Shown here: positions 44,025 to 53,254 of the stretch, one piece after another | Numbering within the stretch: the first letter of the stretch is position 1 | Layout: each line of letters opens with the position of its first letter | NCBI RefSeq assembly: GCF_002234615.1 | Contig: NZ_NMQW01000021.1 | Coordinates: 1-64,000, forward strand | Length of the DNA stretch: 64,000 nt | Origin: Paenibacillus rigui | Lineage (GTDB): Bacteria > Bacillota > Bacilli > Paenibacillales > NBRC-103111 | Reading direction: 5' to 3' | Made by a program: the position numbers and the translations under genes | The notes under the pieces: generated by a model | What the model saw: the letters and a program-made list of their open reading frames with translations, nothing else | What the model was told of the DNA's origin: nothing | Databases searched by the model: none

Positions 44025-45383
44025 ATGTCGCAACAAGGCGTCACCAAAAGGCAAGCGGCTCCCACGGCATGTGACGATGTTTCGTTAACCCGTTCCAATT
44101 ATTTATGGGAGGATGCTCCCGATCCGGATAAATTTTCGCAATGCGTTCATTGCGGAATGTGTCTCGAGGCGTGCCCGACCTATCAGGAAACCGGGTTGGA
44201 GCCGCATTCTCCGCGGGGGCGGGTTTATTTGATCAAATCGGTGGCGGAAGGGAAGATGCAACTGAACGAGTTTTTCAAAAATCCGGTGTCTACCTGCCTT
44301 GATTGCCGGGCCTGCGAAACCGCTTGCCCGTCGAACGTTCAGGTGGGGGCGCTCATCGAAGAAGCGAGAGGACAACTGTACAAGGCCGATCCTCCGAAAG
44401 GCTTCTCGGGTCTGATTCACAAACTGTTTTTGCATAAGCTGTTCCCGTATCCGTCGAGAATGCAAATGCTGGGTACGCTGCTGAAGCTGTACCAAAAGTC
44501 CGGGCTTGCTGCGGCCGCGGATAAATTAGGGCTGATGCGTCTTCTTCCTGCGCACTTGCGCGAGATGGAGAAGGCGCTGCCGAAGCTTTCGAGGCCCCCG
44601 GTACTGCGTTCCCACCCGGAAACGCTGCCCGCTGTCGGTGTGAAAAGGGCAAAGGTGGCCATGCTTACGGGCTGCGTCATGGATGTCGTGTTCAGCGACG
44701 TCAACGAGGCGACAATCCGGGTTCTGCGCCGCAACGGCTGCGAGGTATGGATTCCGAAGTCGCAAAAATGCTGCGGCGCTCTGCACGTTCATGCCGGTGA
44801 CCGCGATCAGGCCAAGCAATTGGCCCGCCATAATATCGACGTATTTTTATCGGGCGACATTGACGCCATAATTGTAAATGCGGCGGGCTGCGGTTCGACG
44901 CTGAAGGAATACGAGGAATTGTTCAAAAATGACGAACGTTACCGGGACAAGGCGCATTTGTTCAGCGAAAAAATTACGGACGTTTCGCAGTTTCTCGACC
45001 GGCTTGGCCTGATCGCGCCCAAAGGGGAACTCAACATGACGGTCACTTATCACGACGCCTGCCATCTGGCGCACGCGCAAGAAATACGTGCCGAGCCGCG
45101 CCGCCTGCTTGCAGCCATCCCCGGCTTACGCATAGTCGATCTGCCCGATGCCGACCGCTGCTGTGGCAGTGCAGGCATCTACAACATTACACATCCCGAA
45201 ATGGCGGGGCAGCTTCTGGATCGCAAGATGAGCGACATCCCCGGCGGATGCGACGCGGTCGCTATGGGCAATCCCGGATGTATGATGCAGTTCCAGGTAG
45301 GCGTCGTCCGCCACGACCGGTCGGAGCAAATTGTCCATACGATCCAGCTGCTCGATTGGGCATACCGTAATGAGGAGGCATAG
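44025..45383 (+). CDS. glcF: Glycolate oxidase iron-sulfur subunit GlcF
   Basis: 452 residues. Two 4Fe-4S ferredoxin motifs near the N-terminus (CVHCGMCLEACP and CLDCRACETACP) and two CCG domains with characteristic cysteine clusters (SQKCCGALHVHAGD, and DADRCCGSAGIYNI). It starts 1 base after the glcE stop. It shuttles electrons between the FAD subunits and the quinone pool. Lactate dehydrogenase LutA/B-type complexes are the main alternative, but the single polypeptide with both modules favours GlcF. Confidence 0.92.
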   Translation: MSQQGVTKRQAAPTACDDVSLTRSNYLWEDAPDPDKFSQCVHCGMCLEACPTYQETGLEPHSPRGRVYLIKSVAEGKMQLNEFFKNPVSTCLDCRACETACPSNVQVGALIEEARGQLYKADPPKGFSGLIHKLFLHKLFPYPSRMQMLGTLLKLYQKSGLAAAADKLGLMRLLPAHLREMEKALPKLSRPPVLRSHPETLPAVGVKRAKVAMLTGCVMDVVFSDVNEATIRVLRRNGCEVWIPKSQKCCGALHVHAGDRDQAKQLARHNIDVFLSGDIDAIIVNAAGCGSTLKEYEELFKNDERYRDKAHLFSEKITDVSQFLDRLGLIAPKGELNMTVTYHDACHLAHAQEIRAEPRRLLAAIPGLRIVDLPDADRCCGSAGIYNITHPEMAGQLLDRKMSDIPGGCDAVAMGNPGCMMQFQVGVVRHDRSEQIVHTIQLLDWAYRNEEA

Positions 45384-45387
45384 CGTC

Positions 45388-46860
45388 ATGAACAACGATA
45401 AGAATACGGTGTCGAACGGATTCGTCAATCTCGAGCAGCGCGAGCAACTCATTCGGGCGATGGTTCAGTTGGTCGGTTCGGCTGCCGTTCTGCACCGGTA
45501 TGAAGACTTGGTAGCATATGAATGTGATGGATATACGATTGAGAAATCGCTTCCCGCGGCCGTCGTTTTCCCAAAATCGACGGGGGAGGTTTCCCGTGTC
45601 GTCAATTATTTATACGAACAGAAAATTCCTTTTTTGCCTCGGGGAGCGGGAACGGGTCTCAGTGGTGGTGCTATAGCGCAAGGCGGGGAGGTGATCGTCA
45701 GCCTGGTACGGATGAATAAATTACTTAGCATCGATTATTTGAACCGCAGGGCTGTCGTTCAGCCGGGTTATATCAATTTGAAGCTGTCCAATTCGATTTC
45801 GTCCAAAGGATACTATTACGCACCGGATCCTTCCAGTCAGGCTACCTGTACGATCGGGGGGAACGTCGGGGAAAATGCCGGCGGAGCGCACTGCCTGAAG
45901 TATGGTGTAACGACCAACCACGTATTGGGACTTGAACTCGTATTGCCGAACGGGGATATCGTCAGGACCGGAGGGACGCTGGACAGTCCGGGATATGATT
46001 TGCTCGGTCTGCTTACCGGATCGGAAGGCACGATGGGTATCGTAACGGAAATTACGGTCCGAATTTTGAAGAAACCGCAGGGCGTCAAGACGGTGCTCGC
46101 CTTATACGACGATGTCGATGACGCAAGCAGAGCCGTTTCGGAAATCATTGCCGCGGGCATCGTTCCGGCTGCCCTGGAAATGATGGATAAAACCGCCATT
46201 CAAGGCGTTGAATCGGGAAACTATCCTGTCGGATATCCAAGGGATTTGAGTGCGGTACTCATTGTCGAAGTTGATGGGATCGAGGAAGGGCTGCAGGATC
46301 AGATTGATCAAATCATTGTCGTTTGCCAAAAAAATCGGGTGCGTGAGGTGCGCCAGGCAGCCGATGCGCAGGAAAGAGCACGCTGGTGGGCCAACCGGAA
46401 AACCGCATTTGGCGCAATGGGCACCATTTCCCCCGATTATCTGGTGCAGGACGGGGTGATTCCGCGCAGCAAGCTTCCCGAAGTTCTAGCGAAGGTCGGC
46501 GAGATCAGCACGAAATACGGGCTGCGCATCGCCAATGTGTTCCATGCCGGCGACGGCAATCTTCATCCGCTCATCTTATTTGATTCGAGAGTGCCTGGGG
46601 AGACGGAACGTGCGGTAGCCGCGGGCTCCGAGGTGCTCAAGGCTTGCGCGGACGTGGGCGGATCCATTACCGGCGAGCACGGAGTAGGCATTGAGAAGAT
46701 GGAGGACATGCGCTTTATTTTTAATGAGCGGGAAATTCAAGCCCAGACGGATATTCGTGACGTATTCAACCCGCACGGCTTATGCAACCCGGACAAAGTA
46801 TTCCCGAAACCTGCCCGTTGTGTGGAAGTTAAGAAATATGTCGCATCGTCCAAGTCGTAA
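45388..46860 (+). CDS. glcD: Glycolate oxidase catalytic FAD subunit GlcD
   Basis: 490 residues from ATG 45388 (GGAGG 11 bases upstream). The FAD domain reads PFLPRGAGTGLSGGAIAQGGEVIVSL, PGYINLKLSNSI and YYAPDPSSQATCTIGGNVGENAGGAHCLKYGVT. The C-terminal domain has NVFHAGDGNLHPLILFD and GGSITGEHGVGIEKM, with the catalytic His residues. It oxidises glycolate (possibly D-lactate) to glyoxylate. Order here is E-F-D, whereas in E. coli it is D-E-F. Confidence 0.93.
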   Translation: MNNDKNTVSNGFVNLEQREQLIRAMVQLVGSAAVLHRYEDLVAYECDGYTIEKSLPAAVVFPKSTGEVSRVVNYLYEQKIPFLPRGAGTGLSGGAIAQGGEVIVSLVRMNKLLSIDYLNRRAVVQPGYINLKLSNSISSKGYYYAPDPSSQATCTIGGNVGENAGGAHCLKYGVTTNHVLGLELVLPNGDIVRTGGTLDSPGYDLLGLLTGSEGTMGIVTEITVRILKKPQGVKTVLALYDDVDDASRAVSEIIAAGIVPAALEMMDKTAIQGVESGNYPVGYPRDLSAVLIVEVDGIEEGLQDQIDQIIVVCQKNRVREVRQAADAQERARWWANRKTAFGAMGTISPDYLVQDGVIPRSKLPEVLAKVGEISTKYGLRIANVFHAGDGNLHPLILFDSRVPGETERAVAAGSEVLKACADVGGSITGEHGVGIEKMEDMRFIFNEREIQAQTDIRDVFNPHGLCNPDKVFPKPARCVEVKKYVASSKS

Positions 46861-46939
46861 AGAACTTCCGCTTGTGGTCAGTTGGCTGTACTTGTTCTTT
46901 GAAAACCTCAAACACATTGACTAAGCTGAGAAATGCGTG

Positions 46940-46968
46940 TTAGGATTGTGTGGAAATGAGGATATAAT
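46940..46968 (+). promoter_or_regulatory. Probable promoter of the iclR-type gene
   Basis: TTAGGA (46940-46945), 17-base spacer, TATAAT (46963-46968), 62 bases before the start codon. Confidence 0.5.
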
Positions 46969-46973
46969 AGCTT

Positions 46974-47000
46974 GTAAATTCTGATATTATCGGAATTTAC
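46974..47000. promoter_or_regulatory. Inverted repeat GTAAATTC-N11-GAATTTAC in the iclR leader
   Basis: Perfect 8-bp arms directly after the -10 box, covering the predicted transcription start. It is unlike the GAAC-type operator, so it may be an autoregulatory site of different sequence, a site for another regulator, or an RNA hairpin. Confidence 0.5.
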
Positions 47001-47030
47001 GGGATCGCATGGATGAAAGAAGGTTGCGCG

Positions 47031-47777
47031 ATGGATCAAAAATATGCCGTTCCTGCACTCGATCGGGCACATGCCGTGTTGAAGCTGCTTGCCGATGAAC
47101 CGTTTAGATGGAAATTATCCGATATATCCAAGCATTTGCGCATCAGTAAGAGTACGCTGTACTCTCTGCTGTCCACGATGGAACGTCTGCAATGGATACG
47201 GAAAGACCGAAACGAGACGTATGCGCTCGGAAGTTCGCTCGGAGATTTCGGAGGAGCCTATTTCAGGCAGTATGATCTGATTGAGGAATTTAAACGAGCC
47301 TCTGAGCCGGTCATGCAGGTTCTTCAGGAATCGGTACAGTTAGCTCGTTTAGATGGGAATACGGTCTTATATCTTGCTAAAACGGAAGCGCCTTCTCCGG
47401 TTCAGATGGTGTCAGGTCCGGGCGTGCGATTTCCAGCACATGCAACCGGTCTTGGAAAGTCGCTGATGATGGATATGGACACCAAAGAAATTGCACGAAT
47501 TTTTCCTGAGGAGACGCTGCCTCAATTGACTTCGCATACGATCGACTCGAGGGAGGACTTTTTAAGGGAACTGGAGAAAGCCCGACTTCTTGGCTACTCC
47601 ATGGATTTTCAAGAGGGTGTCATGGGATTTTGCTGTGTGGCCGCACCGGTTCGGCAAAAGGGAAACGTAGTCGCTGCAATCAGCTGCTCCATGCCGATTC
47701 ATCATTGGGAAGAAAAGAAAGACAGAGCCATAAGGGAGATTTGTGCTTTGGCCAAAAAATTGTCAACGTCCATCTGA
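47031..47777 (+). CDS. IclR-family transcriptional regulator
   Basis: 248 residues from ATG 47031 (AAGAAGG upstream); ATG 47013 is also possible. The N-terminal winged helix reads VPALDRAHAVLKLLADEPFRWKLSDISKHLRISKSTLYSLLSTME. The C-terminal GAF-like effector domain contains PGVRFPAHATGLGKSLMMDM and YSMDFQEGVMGFCCVAAPV. It lies between glcEFD and the FAH/malate synthase genes, and its likely operator is the GAAC-GTTC-GAAC motif found at three promoters. Effector possibly glyoxylate, glycolate or pyruvate, by analogy with AllR/IclR. Confidence 0.9.
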   Translation: MDQKYAVPALDRAHAVLKLLADEPFRWKLSDISKHLRISKSTLYSLLSTMERLQWIRKDRNETYALGSSLGDFGGAYFRQYDLIEEFKRASEPVMQVLQESVQLARLDGNTVLYLAKTEAPSPVQMVSGPGVRFPAHATGLGKSLMMDMDTKEIARIFPEETLPQLTSHTIDSREDFLRELEKARLLGYSMDFQEGVMGFCCVAAPVRQKGNVVAAISCSMPIHHWEEKKDRAIREICALAKKLSTSI

Positions 47778-47784
47778 GTCTCGA

Positions 47785-47823
47785 AAATCCCGATAAAACG
47801 TCTAACGACGAGCGGGATTTTTT
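47785..47823 (+). terminator. Terminator of the iclR-type gene
   Basis: AAATCCCG (47785-47792) pairs with CGGGATTT (47813-47820), with an inner CGTC-TAAC-GACG hairpin and a T-run. Confidence 0.88.
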
Positions 47824-47895
47824 CTGCTGGACCGACTGCAAATCGTGTTCCAATTCCCATTGACGTTATGGGAATATTATTTTAGATATAATATA

Positions 47896-47918
47896 GAACG
47901 ATGTTCAATATAATGAAC
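47896..47918 (+). promoter_or_regulatory. Composite operator copy C: GAAC-N3-GTTC-N8-GAAC (FAH, malate synthase)
   Basis: Half-sites GAAC 47896-47899, GTTC 47903-47906, GAAC 47915-47918. A TATAAT box (47887-47892) ends 3 bases upstream, so the operator covers the transcription start just as at lrgAB. Located 17 bases before the FAH-type gene. Confidence 0.78.
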
Positions 47919-47934
47919 AAAGGGATGATGAAAG

Positions 47935-48696
47935 ATGAAACTTGCCCGATTCACTGTTTCCGGGGTAAATGGGATTTTGAGCGGCATTATCGAAGGAAGT
48001 ATCGTTAAGGAATTTACCGGAGATTTATTTGGCGCCCATACATTAACAGGGAGGAGTTTTCCGCTGGGTGATATTCGATTTAAAGCGCCGCTTGATCCGA
48101 GACATATCATCGGCATCGGCAAAAATTTTGCGGCTGAGGGGACCGAGAAGCCGCATGTTCCCGAAATGCCGATTTTATTTTTCAAGCCGCTTAGTACGGT
48201 GGTCGGTCCTGAGGATCCGGTACTCTTACCTCACGGGACGGAGGAGATCAGGTTCGAATCGGAGCTTGCCGTCATTATTGGGAAAATCGCGAAAAATCTG
48301 AGCCCGGCGGAGGCGGACGAGGCGATTTTCGGATATACGGTAGCGAATGACTTTGGAGCCTTCAATTATTTCCACCCTGAGGGGCATTGGACGATCGGCA
48401 AAGCGTTCGATACGTTCTGTCCCCTTGGTCCGGTACTGGAGACGGAGTTCGATTATCGCTCTGCACGCATTAAAGCGGCCGTTAACGGGGTTTTGAAACA
48501 GGATAGCCCGATGGAGCGCATCATTACGCGGATCGACGTCATGATCTCCTACATCAGCCGGTTTATGACCCTTATGCCGGGCGACGTTATTTTGACGGGA
48601 ACCCCCGCAGGATCGGAAGCTGTTCGCGACGGCGATGTGATCGATTGTTATATTGAAGGGATAGGAAACCTTCGAAACCAAGTAAAAGCGGAGTAA
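47935..48696 (+). CDS. Fumarylacetoacetate hydrolase (FAH) family protein
   Basis: 253 residues. The N-terminal part reads IIGIGKNFAAEGTEKPHVPEMPILFFKPLSTVVGPEDPV. The metal-binding core is Glu-x-Glu in RFESELAVIIGK plus Asp in TVANDFGAFN, and the end is LMPGDVILTGTPAGSEAVRDGDVI. The family cleaves C-C bonds in diketo acids or hydrates and decarboxylates 2-keto acids. In this locus a role on a 2,4-diketo-3-deoxy sugar acid (LRA6-like) or oxaloacetate decarboxylation is plausible. The gene is controlled by operator copy C and followed by malate synthase G. Confidence 0.9.
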   Translation: MKLARFTVSGVNGILSGIIEGSIVKEFTGDLFGAHTLTGRSFPLGDIRFKAPLDPRHIIGIGKNFAAEGTEKPHVPEMPILFFKPLSTVVGPEDPVLLPHGTEEIRFESELAVIIGKIAKNLSPAEADEAIFGYTVANDFGAFNYFHPEGHWTIGKAFDTFCPLGPVLETEFDYRSARIKAAVNGVLKQDSPMERIITRIDVMISYISRFMTLMPGDVILTGTPAGSEAVRDGDVIDCYIEGIGNLRNQVKAE

Positions 48697-48720
48697 ATGA
48701 TATGGAGGAGGAGTTTATCG

Positions 48721-50895
48721 ATGGAACAATACATCAAGGTAGGCCATCTGCAGGTTGCATCTGAGCTATATCAGTTTATCAACAAGGAAGCATTGCCTGG
48801 AAGCGAGGTGGATGAAGGGCATTTTTGGTCTGAGTTGGAACTCCTTATCACTGACCTGATACCTAAAAATAAGGCTTTACTGGCCATAAGGGATCAATTG
48901 CAAGAGCAAATCAACGATTGGCACCGAAAAAACGGTGAGAGGTATCGTTTCAACGAATATAAATCGTTTTTGACTGATATCGGTTACTTGGAGCCGGAAG
49001 CTGAAGATGTTCAGGTGACGACCCAAAATGTGGATGACGAAATTGCTCTTCAAGCCGGACCTCAGCTCGTCGTGCCGGTCAACAATGCCCGTTACGCGCT
49101 TAACGCAGCGAATGCCCGCTGGGGGAGCCTTTATGACGCTCTTTACGGAACTGATGCGACGGATGACGAAGAAGGTGCCAAGCGAACAGGTGGTTACAAT
49201 CCGATCAGAGGCGGAAAAGTCATTGCGTACGCGAAAAGCTTCTTGGATCAGGCAGTGCCGCTGATGGAGGGTTCGCATGATGACGCCGTTCGCTATTCGA
49301 TTGTAGAGGGGCAGCTATCTGTTTCGCTGGGCAGCGGGGAACAAGCGGGATTAAAAGAGGCCACTAAGCTTGCCGGCTATCAAGGCAGACCGGAAGAGCC
49401 GACTTCCCTCCTGTTTGTGAATAATGGGCTGCATTTTGAAGTTCAAATCGACCGCCGCCACCCGATCGGCCAAACGGATAAGGCCGGCATAAAAGATATT
49501 CTGATGGAAGCGGCGCTAACCACGATCATGGATTGCGAAGATTCCGTAGCGGCGGTAGACGCGGAAGACAAAGTATTGGTATACCGCAATTGGCTGGGAC
49601 TTATGAAAGGAACCTTATCCGCGGAATTCACGAAAGGCAATCAATCGATTACCCGGACGCTCAAGCCTAATCGCAGGTTTACGTCGCCTTTGGGAGAGGA
49701 GCTCAGCTTACCCGGGCGTTCATTGTTGTTTGTACGCAATGTCGGACATCTGATGACGATTGATGCGATTTTGGACTCTAGCGGGCAGGAAATTCCCGAA
49801 GGGATTTTGGATGCTGTGGTGACCAGCCTTATCGGCAAGCACGATTTATTGAAAAATGGTCCGTACACCAGTTCTGCCAAAGGCTCCATCTACATCGTGA
49901 AGCCGAAAATGCATGGATCTCAGGAAGTCGCTTTTGCAGGCGAGTTGTTTGACCGGGTGGAAGACATGCTCGGCTTAGAGCGTCATACGATCAAAATCGG
50001 GGTCATGGACGAAGAACGCCGTACTTCTCTCAATTTGAATGCCTGCATTCGTGAAGTGAAGGAGCGGATCGTGTTTATTAATACCGGATTCCTGGATCGA
50101 ACCGGGGACGAGATTCACACATCCATGGAAGTAGGTCCCATGATTCGTAAGAACAACATGAAGTCGGCGAAGTGGCTGCAGGGCTACGAGCAATCCAACG
50201 TGAGCATCGGGCTGGCCTGCGGCCTGCAAGGACGCGCTCAGATCGGCAAAGGGATGTGGGCGATGCCCGACCTCATGAAGGAAATGCTGAAGTTGAAGAT
50301 CGCTCAGCTTGAGGCTGGCTGCAACACGGCATGGGTGCCATCGCCAACGGCGGCTACGTTGCATGCACTTCATTATCATCAAGTCGATGTGAAGGCGGTG
50401 CAAGAACGATTAAAGCAAAACGGCCAGGACTTCCGGGACGATATTTTGGACATTCCGGTGGACAAGAACCGAAATTGGAGTCCTGAAGAGATTGCGCAGG
50501 AGTTGGACAACAATGCCCAAGGCATCCTTGGCTATGTCGTTCGCTGGGTAGAGCAGGGAATCGGATGCTCGAAAGTGCCAGATATTAATAATGTAGGTTT
50601 GATGGAGGACCGGGCTACCCTACGCATCTCAAGCCAGCATATGGCGAACTGGCTGCATCACGGGATTTGCACGAGGGAACAAGTTATGGAAACGATGAAG
50701 CGCATGGCAAGAGTGGTCGATGAGCAGAACGCCGGTGATCCGGCATATCATCCGATGGCCGATGATTACGAACGCTCCGTGGCGTTTCAAGCGGCCTGCG
50801 AGCTTGTATTCGAAGGATACAACCAGCCAAACGGCTACACGGAGCCTATACTTCACCGCAGACGTAAGCAATTTAAGGCCATGTTGAAAGTGTAA
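48721..50895 (+). CDS. glcB: Malate synthase G
   Basis: 724 residues from ATG 48721 (GGAGGAGGAG upstream), the size of the G isoform rather than the ~530-residue A isoform. Typical features: [42 protein letters not shown] with catalytic acid residues, [32 protein letters not shown], and [23 protein letters not shown]. It condenses glyoxylate with acetyl-CoA to malate. It completes glycolate assimilation started by GlcDEF and hands malate to the malic enzyme downstream. Confidence 0.96.
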   Translation: MEQYIKVGHLQVASELYQFINKEALPGSEVDEGHFWSELELLITDLIPKNKALLAIRDQLQEQINDWHRKNGERYRFNEYKSFLTDIGYLEPEAEDVQVTTQNVDDEIALQAGPQLVVPVNNARYALNAANARWGSLYDALYGTDATDDEEGAKRTGGYNPIRGGKVIAYAKSFLDQAVPLMEGSHDDAVRYSIVEGQLSVSLGSGEQAGLKEATKLAGYQGRPEEPTSLLFVNNGLHFEVQIDRRHPIGQTDKAGIKDILMEAALTTIMDCEDSVAAVDAEDKVLVYRNWLGLMKGTLSAEFTKGNQSITRTLKPNRRFTSPLGEELSLPGRSLLFVRNVGHLMTIDAILDSSGQEIPEGILDAVVTSLIGKHDLLKNGPYTSSAKGSIYIVKPKMHGSQEVAFAGELFDRVEDMLGLERHTIKIGVMDEERRTSLNLNACIREVKERIVFINTGFLDRTGDEIHTSMEVGPMIRKNNMKSAKWLQGYEQSNVSIGLACGLQGRAQIGKGMWAMPDLMKEMLKLKIAQLEAGCNTAWVPSPTAATLHALHYHQVDVKAVQERLKQNGQDFRDDILDIPVDKNRNWSPEEIAQELDNNAQGILGYVVRWVEQGIGCSKVPDINNVGLMEDRATLRISSQHMANWLHHGICTREQVMETMKRMARVVDEQNAGDPAYHPMADDYERSVAFQAACELVFEGYNQPNGYTEPILHRRRKQFKAMLKV

Positions 50896-50912
50896 CCGCA
50901 TTGATAGAGAAG

Positions 50913-50939
50913 GCATGTTGTCGCAGCAGCATGCTTTTT
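50913..50939 (+). terminator. Intra-operon stem-loop between malate synthase and malic enzyme
   Basis: GCATGTTG (50913-50920), six-base loop, CAGCATGC (50927-50934), one G-T pair, then TTTTT. Its left arm and loop start match the hairpin at 35309-35340. Confidence 0.75.
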
Positions 50940-50994
50940 CCTTTATCCAAGGAAGATTTTTCCGGATTGAATATTGAAAAAGGCGGCGATAAAT

Positions 50995-52188
50995 ATGGCG
51001 TTACGTGAAGATGCACTCGAATTACATCGGAGTTTCAAAGGTAAGCTGGGTATCGTTTCAAAAGTTCCTGTATTAAATTCTAGGGATTTGAGTTTGGCCT
51101 ATTCCCCGGGCGTAGCCGAACCTTGCCGGGAGATCAGCAAGTGGAAAGAATGTGTGTATGATTATACCAATAAAGGAAACATGGTCGCGGTAGTTACCGA
51201 CGGTACGGCCGTGTTGGGGCTTGGCGCCATTGGACCCTATGCGGCATTGCCGGTGATGGAAGGAAAAGCGGTTTTGTTTAAGCAGTTTGCCGGAGTCGAC
51301 GCTTTTCCGATTTGTATCAATACTTCCGATATTGATAAACTGGTTGAGACCGTCAAATTGCTTGAACCGGTCTTCGGCGGCATTAATTTGGAGGACATAG
51401 CGGCACCGGCTTGTTTCGAGATTGAAGAGCGTCTCAAAAAGGAACTCGAGATTCCCGTCTTTCACGATGACCAGCACGGAACGGCCATAGTCACATTGGC
51501 CGGGCTGATCAATGCCGCAAAAGTGGTAAATAAAAGACTGGAGGATCTGCATGTCGTCATCAACGGTTCGGGGGCGGCCGGCATCGCCATCGCGAAACTG
51601 CTTCTTCAAATAGGAATATCAAACATGATTATTTGTGATACGAAAGGTGCCATCTACGAAGGGCGTACGGAAGGCATGAATGGTATAAAAAACGAAATCG
51701 CCAATCTGACGAACCGGCAAAAAACGGCAGGTCTGTTGGAACAAGTTATCGCAGGTGCGGACGTTTTTCTTGGCGTTTCGGCAGCAGGAGCGTTGACGGC
51801 GGATATGGTACGATCCATGGCGAAAGACCCTATCATTTTTGCCATGGCCAACCCCGATCCTGAAATATTGCCGGAGATTGCGCTCGAAGCGGGGGCTAAA
51901 GTGGTCGGTACGGGACGCTCGGATTATCCGAATCAAATTAACAATGTGCTGGCCTTTCCTGGAATTTTTCGAGGAGCCCTTGATGTCAGAGCAACTGAAA
52001 TAAACGATGCTATGAAAATCGCGGCTGCCCGGGTCATAGCCGAATTAATCAGTGATGAAGAATTGAACGGAAATTATGTGATTCCCAGGCCGTTTGACGA
52101 GCGCGTCGTTCCTAAAGTGGCGGCCGCTGTCGCAATAACCGCGCAAGAAACAGGTGTCGCCCTAATGGGAAAGGAGGGGAAAGCGTGA
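50995..52188 (+). CDS. NAD(P)-dependent malic enzyme
   Basis: 397 residues from ATG 50995, with AAAGGCGG upstream; TTG 50974 is an alternative. Bacterial short malic enzyme: [13 protein letters not shown] (catalytic Tyr), [38 protein letters not shown] (catalytic Lys), [25 protein letters not shown] (metal site) and [14 protein letters not shown] (nucleotide loop). It decarboxylates malate to pyruvate, so malate synthase plus this enzyme turn glyoxylate and acetyl-CoA into pyruvate. Its stop overlaps the broken glycerate kinase start as GTGA (52185-52188). Confidence 0.94.
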   Translation: MALREDALELHRSFKGKLGIVSKVPVLNSRDLSLAYSPGVAEPCREISKWKECVYDYTNKGNMVAVVTDGTAVLGLGAIGPYAALPVMEGKAVLFKQFAGVDAFPICINTSDIDKLVETVKLLEPVFGGINLEDIAAPACFEIEERLKKELEIPVFHDDQHGTAIVTLAGLINAAKVVNKRLEDLHVVINGSGAAGIAIAKLLLQIGISNMIICDTKGAIYEGRTEGMNGIKNEIANLTNRQKTAGLLEQVIAGADVFLGVSAAGALTADMVRSMAKDPIIFAMANPDPEILPEIALEAGAKVVGTGRSDYPNQINNVLAFPGIFRGALDVRATEINDAMKIAAARVIAELISDEELNGNYVIPRPFDERVVPKVAAAVAITAQETGVALMGKEGKA

Positions 52189-52761
52189 GAGTGGTTATCC
52201 GCACCGGATTCTTTCAAAGGCAGTTTGTCCGCTTCGCAGGTTGCGGAAACCATGGCGCGGGCCGTACAAAGTGAGATTTCTTCGGCCCAAGTGATCCAAA
52301 TCCCAATGGCGGACGGCGGTGAAGGAACCGTCGATGCGCTGGTGGCTGCGTTAAACGGAAATGTCCTCGGTTTTGCGTTTCTCGTGCTTGGGGCCGACTT
52401 GGTCCCAGGAGCGAAGTTCGTTGAGAAAATGACCGGACTCAAGGATTGGATTCATGGTGCGGATTGGGTATTAACGGGGGAAGGACGCAGCGACAGCCAA
52501 ACGCTTTATGGCAAGCTACCTCGATATGTAGCTGAAATAGCTCGGGACGCTGGGACGGAGGCCGTGCTCATTTCCGGCAGCTTCGGGCCAGGCAGTGAAA
52601 AGCTACTCTCCTATTTTTCGGCATGTTTTTCCATCGTTGACCGTCCAGCTGCACTAGAGGAATGTATGGAACGAGCTGAAATACTGTTGTATGAATGTAC
52701 CCGCAACATTGTACGTTCGATCGTCAGAGCACAGAATCAAAATCTACAAATGAGCAACTAA
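52185..52761 (+). pseudogene. Broken glycerate kinase (frameshift plus internal deletion)
   Basis: GTG 52185 has a good ribosome site (AAGGAGGGG) and begins MRVVI. One extra C at 52199-52200 shifts the frame. From 52201 the second frame continues APDSFKGSLSASQVAETM and IPMADGGEGTVDALVAALNG, the glycerate kinase N-terminus. At about 52365 it jumps to VLGADLVPGAKFVEKMTGLKDWIHGADWVLTGEGRSDSQTLYGK, the family's C-terminal part. Roughly 200 residues that should lie between are absent (the intact family is ~380). The product is therefore not a working kinase. It would have phosphorylated D-glycerate made by the reductase at 41661. Confidence 0.88.
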
Positions 52762-52768
52762 TTAACAT

Positions 52769-52811
52769 AAACCTCTATCGAAGTGATAACTTTACTTTGA
52801 TGGAGGTTTTT
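52769..52811 (+). terminator. Terminator ending the glycolate/malate module
   Basis: AACCTCTATCGAAG (from 52769) pairs imperfectly with CTTTGATGGAGGTT (to ~52808), followed by TTTTT. Confidence 0.8.
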
Positions 52812-53254
52812 CTGTGTATTTTGCATCAAATTAATCAATCCTGTGGCATGGCTTTTTACATATGAACTACGAGAAAGAATTAGTCGTTATTGCATAAACA
52901 TTAAATGCTCTCAAGGAAGCAAACTTGAAAATCCAAAGCGATACATCAGTTGTAAATGCTATTAAATGAGATTTGACCGTACTTTTAGAAATACCATGTC
53001 ACTATTGTTTGAAAGTGTGTCCAATTTCCATGCCGGGTTACTTAATTCTATAATTCGTTGCCAATCACGGTCATTTTTCTAAATGCTTGTACTCTCTGAT
53101 TCGTTAGTAGGTGATTACGTATAGGCATAGTCTTGAATGGGAGAGCAGAGGCTTGGTTAATATGTATAGAATGTACTTATGGGTATGCACGAAAGTACAA
53201 GTTATTTTTGGGGAAACATACTATAATCATAACTATGGAAAAAAGGAGTGTGTC
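52812..53254. other. AT-rich gap before the NarL-type two-component system
   Basis: No intact gene seen. The base composition drops sharply here. An interrupted frame from about 52863 (MNYEKELVVIA, stop, TLNALKEANLKI) may be a decayed small gene. A TATAAT hexamer at 53222-53227 could serve the kinase gene. Confidence 0.5.
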
